Source: JBALVO01 sp036961445
GTDB lineage: Bacteria > Pseudomonadota > Gammaproteobacteria > Pseudomonadales > Halieaceae
Reading direction: 5' to 3'
NCBI GenBank assembly: GCA_036961445.1
Contig: JBALVO010000098.1
Span: 1 to 14,171, forward strand
Length of the DNA: 14,171 bases
The notes under the pieces were generated by a model. The model was not told where the DNA came from and searched no databases. It worked only from the letters and a program-made list of their open reading frames with translations. The position numbers were made by a program, and so were the translations under genes. Below, piece by piece: positions 6,892 through 13,983 of the stretch. The first letter of the stretch is position 1, and each line of letters opens with the position of its first letter.

Positions 6892-6905
6892 TTGATCCAG
6901 GTCAA
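6892..6905 (-). promoter_or_regulatory. FNR/ANR box upstream of hemN
   Basis: TTGATCCAGGTCAA on the plus strand, or TTGACCTGGATCAA as read towards hemN, departs from TTGAT-N4-ATCAA at one base. It lies in the short gap between the stop of the LuxR-type gene (6918) and the hemN start (6831), 61 bases from the hemN ATG. hemN is a known ANR/FNR target in gammaproteobacteria, which supports the reading. Confidence 0.85.
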
Positions 6906-6917
6906 CTGGGTTGAGCG

Positions 6918-8090
6918 TTAGCCCAGGAATGCAGCGCTCTTTAGCACCAGGCGCACCAATTCGGCCTGGCGCGATACGCCGGTTTTGGCAAATATCGACT
7001 TGAGCTGTGCGCGAACGGTGTGCTGTGAGATGTTTTGTGCCGCAGATGCCTGCGCCAGACTCAATCCCCGCGCCAGCAAGATGGCCAATTTGGCTTCTGC
7101 TGGAGTCAGTTCGAACAGATCTCCGATAACCTGCTGTGAAGCCGATTCCTCCAGGTCGGGATCGCTGATGAAGACGGCTGCGCAAGGGCTTGATTGACCC
7201 TCGCTCCACTGTGAGGCCGGCACTGGACGGATGACCAGCCCCAGGTCGGAGCGGCACGCAGGACGCGGCACACGTAGTGCTCGTACCACTGATGTCGCAC
7301 CGCTTTGCTGCGCCTTTATTATGATGTCCAGAGCCTGTTGTAGCTCCTTGTTGATGTCCCGGCCTTCAATATATAGGTGCTCATCGCGCAGGCTCAGACC
7401 ACCCTTCTGCGCCAGCAGTGCCTTGGCCACAGCGTTACTGTTTAGCAGGCGACCCTGTTCATCGAGAATGATCGTGGCTACTGAAAGTTGGTTTACCGCA
7501 CCGGCGTAAACATCGCGTTCCGACGTCATACGATTGAGTTTGGCGTAGATCTGGATGGCGCGTCGCAGGTGCGGAGTGATCAGTGCCAGAAGATCCCGGT
7601 CCTGTGGAGTAAAGGCAGATTCAGTGTGTTGGCGGGAAAAGCGTAACCGCGCCATCATGCCGCCAGGCTCGGCAGTATCCACACCCAGGATGCGGAACAG
7701 GTTGATCGGCTGCAGATAGTGCAGGTAGTAATCCGAGGTCATTAGCTCCTGGTCGTCAAGGATATCTTCAAGAGCGATGACTTTATCCAGGGGTAAATTG
7801 ACGAACGGGTCAAGTGCAAAAAACTCCTCACGGTAGGCGCTGACTTCCCAATCACCGGGGTCCGCCAGTGGCCCCTGGGATTCCGCTCGATCAGGCCCGG
7901 GTCGTATGCAGTTGAGTATAACGCCCTGGTCATGAGCGGAAGGGGGACGCAGAACCAGTGATACCACCTGAGCATCCAACGCCTCTCTCAGTGCGGGGAG
8001 GGCGGTTTGCCAGGGCTGATCTTCTAAAGTTCCTTCGTAGATCAGGCCGACCAGTCGATCGTAGTCACCCTCTACCCCGAGGGGTTTCAT
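6918..8090 (-). CDS. LuxR-type transcriptional regulator with PAS-like sensor region
   Basis: A probable DNA-binding regulator of 390 residues. The C-terminal 60 or so residues form a LuxR-type helix-turn-helix, LTPAEAKLAILLARGLSLAQ then ISQHTVRAQLKSIFAKTGV, with the usual conserved Glu, the T-V-R of the recognition helix and the K-T-G near the end. The middle section (about 195-240, TIILDEQGRLLNSNAVAKAL) resembles a PAS fold. The N-terminal part is not an autoinducer-binding domain that I recognise, and its ligand is unknown. There is no phosphoacceptor receiver domain. A TTG at 8117 would extend the frame by 9 codons and overlap the upstream gene by 11 bases. ATG 8090 is preferred by codon type, but neither has a clear ribosome binding site. 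The upstream cyclic di-GMP gene ends 16 bases before ATG 8090, so the two are probably co-transcribed. Confidence 0.85.
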   Translation of the reverse strand: MKPLGVEGDYDRLVGLIYEGTLEDQPWQTALPALREALDAQVVSLVLRPPSAHDQGVILNCIRPGPDRAESQGPLADPGDWEVSAYREEFFALDPFVNLPLDKVIALEDILDDQELMTSDYYLHYLQPINLFRILGVDTAEPGGMMARLRFSRQHTESAFTPQDRDLLALITPHLRRAIQIYAKLNRMTSERDVYAGAVNQLSVATIILDEQGRLLNSNAVAKALLAQKGGLSLRDEHLYIEGRDINKELQQALDIIIKAQQSGATSVVRALRVPRPACRSDLGLVIRPVPASQWSEGQSSPCAAVFISDPDLEESASQQVIGDLFELTPAEAKLAILLARGLSLAQASAAQNISQHTVRAQLKSIFAKTGVSRQAELVRLVLKSAAFLG

Positions 8091-8106
8091 GATCGAGTCG
8101 CTGCGA

Positions 8107-11100
8107 TCATTTTTCAATACTTAAGAGGGCCTCAGCGACCTCGGCCAGTAGTTTGGGCTTGCCAATTCCCCAGCCCTGCAGGTAATCAACGCCTATCTCC
8201 TCAAGTTTCGCGATGATCTCATCGTTCTCCACTGATTCGGCAATGGTTTCCTGCCCTAGAAAATGCGCCAGGTCGTTGATAGACCGCGCCATGGCATAGT
8301 CGCTGCGGTTTTTGTGGATACCTGTGACGAAGCTGCCGTCAATCTTGACGTAGTCTACAGGTAACTCCCGCAGGTAGTTGTGGCTGGCCAGGCCAGTGCC
8401 AAAGTCATCGATGGAAAATTTACAGCCGATATTGCGAAACGCACGCACAAAATCCGCCGCTTTGACCAGGTTGGAAATGGTGCCTGTTTCCGTTATTTCA
8501 AAACACAGGCGATTGGTGCCCACGCCAAACTCGGATATCTGTTCCAGCAGGTACTCCATAAATTTATCATCGGTAACGCTGCTGCCAGACAGGTTGATGG
8601 CCAAATTTGGTATGACCTTTTGCGCATCCATCAGTTGACTGATCCAGTTGAACGCCTCTCGCACGACCCAGCGATCGACCAGGCCCATAAAGCCATAGCG
8701 TTCTGCCGATTGGATAAATTCCTCTGGTGAGGTCAGTGAACCGTCTTTGTTTAACAAACCTAACAACAGTTCAAAGTGTAAGGTGGTGTCACCGGTGCCA
8801 TTGACTGCTGTTTGCACGATGGGCTGCGCCCGTAAAACGAAGCGCTCGGTTGCCAGCGCTTTTTCCAGGTCCTGTCGGGACCGGGTTTTTTCCTGTTTGT
8901 AAGTGACGTTCCTGGCTTGTTCTTCTTCGTAGGGGACAACCCGGTTGCGGCCCTGCTCCTTCGCCAGGCCCATCGCCGCACGAGCGGCGTTGAGCACATC
9001 TTCTACCGCGGGACTGTGCTCGATGATTGCCGCTACCCCTATAGACACGGTAAAGGTGACGTTTTCACCGTCAATATCGACGCTGCTGGCTGCAATATCA
9101 CCACGGATTTTTTCAGCGATCTGAAGCGCCTGCTCGATGGTTCGATCAAGTAGTAAAATCGCGAATTCATCGCCACTAATTCTGGCTGATGAGGATTTTT
9201 TACCGTGCAATTGTGCCAGTAATTTTGCGAATTCAAGCAGTACCTGGTCACCGTTAACCTGGTCATAAACTTCATTGACCAGACTGAATTGGTCTATGTC
9301 CAGATACAATACAGCGTGTTGGGAATGTTTAAGTTGCGTGTGGCGCAAGGCCCTGGACATCTGATCCAGAAAAGTGTCTCGATTAATAAGCTTGGTCAAC
9401 GAGTCGTGATTGCGTGTGAAGCTCAATGTTTTCTGCACATGTTCCAGTGTGTGGTACATGCTCTGGTCGACTACAGAGAGCTTGTCGGCTGGCGCTGGCG
9501 GTTTTACACCACGGCTGAGTTGCCTGGCGAGTTTTATCGCACTCAGGTCGGCAATTTTCTGGCCGCGTTCATTGACAAATATAAAGCGGTTTTTGGACTC
9601 GCTGATCCACGCCAGTTGCATGCGCCGTTTTTTGCCGTCTTTGTCGCGAAAAGCCAACCAGCTGTCTTTCTCCAGTTGTTCAACGCGATTGACCCAACGT
9701 CGCAGCCGCGGAAGGTCTTCTATCTTTGCTCGCACCTCCGCCGGTTCTGGTTGTACATCGGCCATCTTGTCGCTGACATCGGCGCTATCCACATCCAGGT
9801 TGCCGGCCAGAATGTCTCGTAATTCCTCCAGCACTGCTTCATGAGAAATATTGGTTGGCATTGCGTTGGTAATCTGCTGGCCGATCAAGCCTATCAGCGG
9901 CTCAGCTTCAAGCCCGCGCTGCATAATCAGGTCTTCATCGACATCGCCCTGTTGTTGTTCGTTCAGCCACATGCAGAGCAAGTCAAGGGTTTTGATGTGT
10001 TCCGCCCAGGTATTACTGTCCGGGCCTTCCTTGATATGTGTTAACACCAGTAGATCCCGCCAGCCGCTCTCTACCAGGTCCACCAGTACTTTTGGCGCAG
10101 CGGGTGGCTTGATTCTGGTACTTATTTCTTTGGCAACTGCCTGTCGGGCTTTCTGCAGCTTTTCCTGGCCTTCCTGGGTACGTACTACGCGCTCGATATT
10201 GCGCGATAGTGCGCGTTCCTGTTGTCCGACAAGCTTGTCGATCTTCAACATTGCCGCATCAAATACAGCGCTGTCATGCTCATAATCCGCGGTGATGTCG
10301 TCGACGATCTGGTTGATCCGGCCTTCCAGCGCTTTATTGGGGAAATTAGCTGAAGTGGCCAAATGTGACAGCTTGTCTACGACCGTGCGTGCAGCATGAC
10401 TGCGATCTGCAAAAAAGCGAGGGTCCAGCAGGGCCAGTTTGGCCAGTGGGATCTGCAAATTGCCCAGCGCTGGTTTCAGTTCTGACGTTACATCCAGTTG
10501 CGATTTTATGGTGCCGAACAGGTTGTCGACCATATCGAGTTGGTTGAGGCTATCAGCGGTGAGGCCGCTGGTGTTGCGCAGGCCACCGATTTGTTCTTTG
10601 TTACTGGCCAGATACTCACGCAGTGAGTCACTTTGCTGCACGTCGGACCGCACTTGTGAATCACGCTGCAAGGCGCCAAGAGCCTTTACTATGGCATCTG
10701 CACTGGCCAGGCTTTGCTGATCTATCTCCGTACTGGCCACGGTTGCGCCGTCCCAGGTGCCACTTAGTGGTACACCGCTGGCCAGTGCTGAGCCATCGGC
10801 GAGCCCTTCCGCCTCACGTTTGAAGTTAAGCGCATCGATGACCGAGCGGTACAGATTCGCCGGACTAAAGTGCCCAATCGCCTCGGTCAGTTGCTTGCCC
10901 AGCTGCTGGTGCGCCTGATCGAGGTTGGGGCCGTCCGATGCCAGTGGCACAGTCTGGTTTAGCGCCGGATCGGTGGCCGGTGAGTCTGTTGCAGGGGAAG
11001 CTTTCTTGCGCCGGACTTTATTTGCAGCGCTGGCGTTTTTCAGCAATGACCCCTGGCTTCTTATTTGCTGTTCCACATCCGGGCGCACGCCGCCATCTGC

Positions 11101-12069
11101 CAGAAGGGTATTCAAGTCACGATAATAGTCTTCCAGTTCGCGGATGAAGTGCTTGGCGAAATAGTCGAAAACATGCGGGAGCACTTCCTTGGGCATGTTT
11201 TGTGATTCCAATGCCCGTTGAAAGACACGACATAACTGGCGTACATGCACTGGTAATCTGACCTTGTTGGGGTCCATGTCGATTAGCGTGCCCAGCCTTA
11301 GCACCAGCGCTTCCAGGGCTACTTTGTATAGGTCTTCGCCCAGGGTGATCATGCGATCAATGGCAAGAAAGTCTTCAAAATCCTGTATGTCAATGAGATC
11401 CAGAGCGTCAGCGTCTTCGATATTGTGTTGCCACAACTGGTCGTCTGCTTGTTCCGGGGTAAGCTCATGATAGTAAGCGGAGGTTTGCTGCACCATATCG
11501 CGGATGATCCTGCGGCCTTTGCGCCGCACAATTACCGAGGCCTCATAGTGCAGATTTTGGCCAGATTTGGGTCGCTTGATGCGCGAAGATAGATCCAGCA
11601 TATAACCCGTCAGGTCATCGAAAAACCCCTGTAACAATTGCTCCAGTTGATGCAGGCTTTGCTGTTGCAGGGTTTCCAGCAATACAGTGAATTGGGCAGT
11701 AGCGGCTGTAATGGGGGGTGCGCTGGGGGTGCTAAAACCGCCGGCTATGGTTGCGCGGCAACGCTGTGCGGCAGTGGAGTCCGCATCGGCAAATTTCAGG
11801 GTGACACGGTCACCGGATATGTTCGCAATGTTCACCGCAACAGGATTCAGCGGGTCGGCGTCGGCTTCTTCTGAGGAAATCGATAACTCGGCCGCGGTCC
11901 CTGGCCTGATGGTGACTTTACCGCCACCCGGCAGGCCCTTGAGTAAGCGGGCTGAACTCAGCTGCAAGCTGCCATCAAGTAAGGCAGATAGGTCACCCGC
12001 AAGCCGCACGTTGTCTTCCAATTCCAAGGTGGCGGAAAGTGTGCTGGGCTTTGCTTGGACGTTGAGCAT
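8107..12069 (-). CDS. DUF1631-GGDEF-EAL protein, predicted cyclic di-GMP turnover enzyme
   Basis: A very large cytoplasmic signalling protein, 1320 residues from ATG 12069. A helical DUF1631 region fills about 100-860; a recognisable stretch is VRTQEGQEKLQKARQAV near 624-640, then SGWRDLLVLTHIKEG. It ends in a PilZ-like patch (RRMQLAWIS, then RFIFVNERGQK). A GGDEF domain follows (about 885-1040) with the variant SGDEF at 965-969 and no RxxD inhibitory site. The EAL domain (about 1076-1315) reads E-L-L (E1100) instead of E-A-L, but keeps NLSGSS, EITETG, DDFGTG (1221-1226), YVKIDGSF and IGKP. The phosphodiesterase is therefore probably active; cyclase activity is less certain. TTG 12138 is an alternative start 23 codons upstream, but it falls inside a candidate -35. 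ATG 12069 has AGAGG 4 bases upstream. No signal peptide or membrane helix is seen. Confidence 0.9.
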   Translation of the reverse strand: MLNVQAKPSTLSATLELEDNVRLAGDLSALLDGSLQLSSARLLKGLPGGGKVTIRPGTAAELSISSEEADADPLNPVAVNIANISGDRVTLKFADADSTAAQRCRATIAGGFSTPSAPPITAATAQFTVLLETLQQQSLHQLEQLLQGFFDDLTGYMLDLSSRIKRPKSGQNLHYEASVIVRRKGRRIIRDMVQQTSAYYHELTPEQADDQLWQHNIEDADALDLIDIQDFEDFLAIDRMITLGEDLYKVALEALVLRLGTLIDMDPNKVRLPVHVRQLCRVFQRALESQNMPKEVLPHVFDYFAKHFIRELEDYYRDLNTLLADGGVRPDVEQQIRSQGSLLKNASAANKVRRKKASPATDSPATDPALNQTVPLASDGPNLDQAHQQLGKQLTEAIGHFSPANLYRSVIDALNFKREAEGLADGSALASGVPLSGTWDGATVASTEIDQQSLASADAIVKALGALQRDSQVRSDVQQSDSLREYLASNKEQIGGLRNTSGLTADSLNQLDMVDNLFGTIKSQLDVTSELKPALGNLQIPLAKLALLDPRFFADRSHAARTVVDKLSHLATSANFPNKALEGRINQIVDDITADYEHDSAVFDAAMLKIDKLVGQQERALSRNIERVVRTQEGQEKLQKARQAVAKEISTRIKPPAAPKVLVDLVESGWRDLLVLTHIKEGPDSNTWAEHIKTLDLLCMWLNEQQQGDVDEDLIMQRGLEAEPLIGLIGQQITNAMPTNISHEAVLEELRDILAGNLDVDSADVSDKMADVQPEPAEVRAKIEDLPRLRRWVNRVEQLEKDSWLAFRDKDGKKRRMQLAWISESKNRFIFVNERGQKIADLSAIKLARQLSRGVKPPAPADKLSVVDQSMYHTLEHVQKTLSFTRNHDSLTKLINRDTFLDQMSRALRHTQLKHSQHAVLYLDIDQFSLVNEVYDQVNGDQVLLEFAKLLAQLHGKKSSSARISGDEFAILLLDRTIEQALQIAEKIRGDIAASSVDIDGENVTFTVSIGVAAIIEHSPAVEDVLNAARAAMGLAKEQGRNRVVPYEEEQARNVTYKQEKTRSRQDLEKALATERFVLRAQPIVQTAVNGTGDTTLHFELLLGLLNKDGSLTSPEEFIQSAERYGFMGLVDRWVVREAFNWISQLMDAQKVIPNLAINLSGSSVTDDKFMEYLLEQISEFGVGTNRLCFEITETGTISNLVKAADFVRAFRNIGCKFSIDDFGTGLASHNYLRELPVDYVKIDGSFVTGIHKNRSDYAMARSINDLAHFLGQETIAESVENDEIIAKLEEIGVDYLQGWGIGKPKLLAEVAEALLSIEK

Positions 12070-12108
12070 TCGGCCTCTGGTGGGGTTTGTTATGGTGCTG
12101 CGCGCGAT

Positions 12109-12138
12109 ATTATCCGCGCACTCTATATGGTTTTGCAA
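12109..12138 (-). promoter_or_regulatory. Proximal promoter of the DUF1631-GGDEF-EAL gene
   Basis: On the minus strand TTGCAA (12138-12133) and GATAAT (12114-12109) are separated by 18 bases. The hexamers match four and five of six consensus positions. The start of transcription would fall near 12102, about 33 bases ahead of ATG 12069. Confidence 0.5.
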
Positions 12139-12145
12139 CAGCTTT

Positions 12146-12163
12146 GATCAGTATACCCTGATC
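12146..12163. promoter_or_regulatory. Inverted repeat GATCAG-N6-CTGATC over a -10 element
   Basis: Two perfect 6-base arms flank TATACC and overlap the distal -10 (12150-12155). A repressor bound here would block that promoter. This is a candidate operator only, since arms of this size also arise by chance. Confidence 0.35.
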
Positions 12164-12177
12164 TGCTGCACCGACAA
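12150..12177 (-). promoter_or_regulatory. Distal promoter of the DUF1631-GGDEF-EAL gene
   Basis: TTGTCG (12177-12172) and TATACT (12155-12150) are separated by 16 bases and match four and five of six consensus positions. The transcript would start near 12143, only about 5 bases before TTG 12138, which further disfavours that TTG as the initiation codon. Confidence 0.5.
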
Positions 12178-12243
12178 CAATCCGGGAGACCCTAAACTGA
12201 CTGATACCGGGTATGGCGTGGGAGAGATTCCTGCTGCGGACTA

Positions 12244-13068
12244 TCACTGCCTGCTGTCAGGTGCGCTGTTGTTCGAGTCGCTGCTTGCAGCGTTCTCTGC
12301 GCTATTGGCGGCAGTGAGAAAAGCAGGTTTCTCGCCGCCACCGTGCACGGCGAAGCTGGTACCGCTGACATAGGAGGCCATCGAGGAACCCAGGAACAGG
12401 CACGCCTGGCCTATATCTTCAGGAACCGCCATGCGCCCCAGGGGGATCGTTGCTCCCACTGCGGCAATCCCGTCTTCATCACCGTAGTGCAAGTGAGCTT
12501 GCTCTGTTGCAGTCAGGCCGACAATGACGGCGTTTACCCGCACTCTAGGGGCCCATTCCACGGCCAGCGAACTGCCCAGGTTGACCAGGCCCGCTTTTGC
12601 GGCGCCATAGGCGGCAGTGCCAGGCGAGGGGCGGATAGTGCTGACGCTGGCGATATTGATAATACTACCGCCAGCATCCTGTTGCTGCATGACCCGGTTG
12701 GCTACCTGGCTGAAGTTCAGTGGAGCGATCAGGTTGAGCGCGATAATGGCCTCTGAGAAACGTGGGGAGGCCGTGGCAGCTTCTGCGTAGGGCGCGCCAC
12801 CGGCGTTATTGATAAGAATGTCCAGTCGGCCGAAACGCGCGACTGCGAATTCGACACAGGTTTCGATCTGCGCATAGTCGCGCACATCACAGGTGACAAA
12901 CAGAGCCTCCCGGCCTTTGTGGTTGGGCAGACTATCCGGGGCTGAGCGGCCGCAAATGAGCACATCGGCACCCGCAGCGAGGAAGCATTCGCTGATGCCT
13001 CTACCAATGCCTTTGCCTCCCCCGGTGACAATCACTGCCTTGCCGCTAAAGTCCAGCGGATTGTTCAT
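12244..13068 (-). CDS. Short-chain dehydrogenase/reductase (SDR) family oxidoreductase
   Basis: A classical SDR of 274 residues that should oxidise an alcohol or reduce a ketone using NAD(P)(H). The Rossmann glycine motif TGGGKGIG is at 15-22, D61 (CDV) contacts the adenine region, and NNAG is at 87-90. The catalytic set is N112, S141, Y154 and K158 (YGAAK). R41 after the second strand (ICGRS) suggests NADP(H) preference. The C-terminus, after VHGGGEKPAFL, carries an extra Ser/Asn/Ala-rich tail of about 20 residues. The core loosely resembles SDRs of actinobacterial steroid or lipid catabolism; the substrate cannot be told from sequence. AGGAG lies about 9 bases upstream of ATG 13068. The gene diverges from npdG, so a link to F420 chemistry is possible but unproven. 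Confidence 0.9.
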   Translation of the reverse strand: MNNPLDFSGKAVIVTGGGKGIGRGISECFLAAGADVLICGRSAPDSLPNHKGREALFVTCDVRDYAQIETCVEFAVARFGRLDILINNAGGAPYAEAATASPRFSEAIIALNLIAPLNFSQVANRVMQQQDAGGSIINIASVSTIRPSPGTAAYGAAKAGLVNLGSSLAVEWAPRVRVNAVIVGLTATEQAHLHYGDEDGIAAVGATIPLGRMAVPEDIGQACLFLGSSMASYVSGTSFAVHGGGEKPAFLTAANSAENAASSDSNNSAPDSRQ

Positions 13069-13296
13069 ATAGTTTGACTCCTGGCGCCTGATAACTGGCC
13101 AAGCGTATGTAAGCCACCGCCACCCTTGAGATAAGGCTTTGATTTACATAAGATGCGTGGGCTGTGTGTATCCTAACCCAATTCCAATAGGCTGGAAATT
13201 GCCGGTGTGCACTGATTCATAACAACACAAGACAAACCGGCGCCGGTTGCAAATACTGTACTGCGCTTCATCGCACTTTCAATGGGAGCAGGATAT
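13069..13296. promoter_or_regulatory. Divergent intergenic region between the SDR gene and npdG
   Basis: This 228-base stretch is the longest non-coding interval here and must hold the promoters of both flanking units. No promoter matching both consensus hexamers at good spacing stands out. The best plus-strand piece is TTTACA at 13143-13148, with only poor -10 partners. The clearest element is the 14-base palindrome at 13235-13248. No small gene is supported. Confidence 0.6.
13235..13248. promoter_or_regulatory. Palindrome AACCGGCGCCGGTT, candidate operator upstream of npdG
   Basis: A perfect 14-base palindrome whose centre lies about 55 bases upstream of the npdG start. Perfect dyads of this length are typical of dimeric regulator sites, and its place in a divergent region would allow control of either or both units. 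The cognate regulator is unknown, and no regulator gene is adjacent within the window. Confidence 0.4.
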
Positions 13297-13983
13297 ATGA
13301 CAACAGAAAGCTTACCCGTGCTTGCCATTTTGGGCGGCACCGGAGATTTGGGGACAGGTTTGGCGCGTCGTTGGGCGCAGGCAGGATATGAAGTCATCAT
13401 TGGCTCACGCACCCTGGAAAAAGCCGAGGCAGCGGTCGCCGACTTGCATGAAATCATGGCAGAGCGTGGCGTAGCCGAAATTACGGTGCGTGCGATGGAG
13501 AATTTGGCGGCAGCCCAGGCAGCCCAAATCGTTACCTTGACTGTGCCTTTTAGCCACCAGGCCAGTACCCTGGAGCTGGTCAAACCGGGCTTACAGGGCA
13601 AGATACTCATCGATGTGACCGTTCCTCTGGTGCCACCCAAGGTCGCACGAGTGCAGTTACCCGCAGGTGGTAGTGCAGGGCAGATAGCCCAGGAACTGCT
13701 GGGGGAGGATGTGGCCGTCGTTTCGGCGTTCCAGAATGTGGCGGCTGCGCACCTGCAAGATGGTAAGGGCGTGGAATGCGACGTGTTGGTCAGCGGCAAT
13801 AAAAAAGTCGCCCGCCAAGAGGTTATTACCCTGGTGGAAGCGGCCGGTATGCGCGGTTTTCATGCGGGCATGATAAATAACGCCGCGGCAGCCGAGGCCC
13901 TGACGTCGGTGCTTATAACCATTAACAAGCAGTACGGCTGTCACGCCGGGATCAAGATCAGTGGGCTGGATAATGCTGAATGA
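13297..13983 (+). CDS. npdG: NADPH-dependent F420 reductase (F420H2:NADP+ oxidoreductase)
   Basis: The enzyme moves hydride between NADPH and the deazaflavin cofactor F420. The 228-residue protein matches the family: a Rossmann start ILGGTGDLGTGLA (11-23), then VIIGSR (33-38), where Ser/Arg can bind the 2'-phosphate of NADP(H). The end has GMINNAAAAEALTSVLITIN and HAGIKISGLD, both characteristic. No membrane segment or signal peptide is visible. ATG 13282 opens the frame 5 codons earlier but has no ribosome binding site; ATG 13297 has GGAG about 9 bases upstream and is preferred. The gene overlaps cofE by 4 bases, so the two form an operon, and this context strongly supports an F420 role over other NADP-binding oxidoreductases. 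Confidence 0.92.
   Translation: MTTESLPVLAILGGTGDLGTGLARRWAQAGYEVIIGSRTLEKAEAAVADLHEIMAERGVAEITVRAMENLAAAQAAQIVTLTVPFSHQASTLELVKPGLQGKILIDVTVPLVPPKVARVQLPAGGSAGQIAQELLGEDVAVVSAFQNVAAAHLQDGKGVECDVLVSGNKKVARQEVITLVEAAGMRGFHAGMINNAAAAEALTSVLITINKQYGCHAGIKISGLDNAE

Noticed and set aside
9289..9822. Plus-strand open frame of 177 codons opposite the DUF1631-GGDEF-EAL gene
   Set aside because: It is a mirror frame of a well-supported coding region. The translation shows no domain pattern.
11687..12373. Plus-strand open frame of 228 codons across the 5' end of the DUF1631 gene and the SDR 3' end
   Set aside because: It runs antisense through two real genes and their promoter region, with low-complexity Ser/Ala-rich translation and no recognised motif.
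13173..13799. Minus-strand open frame of 208 codons opposite npdG
   Set aside because: The npdG frame has clear family motifs and a ribosome binding site. The opposite frame is Ser/Ala/Pro-rich noise.
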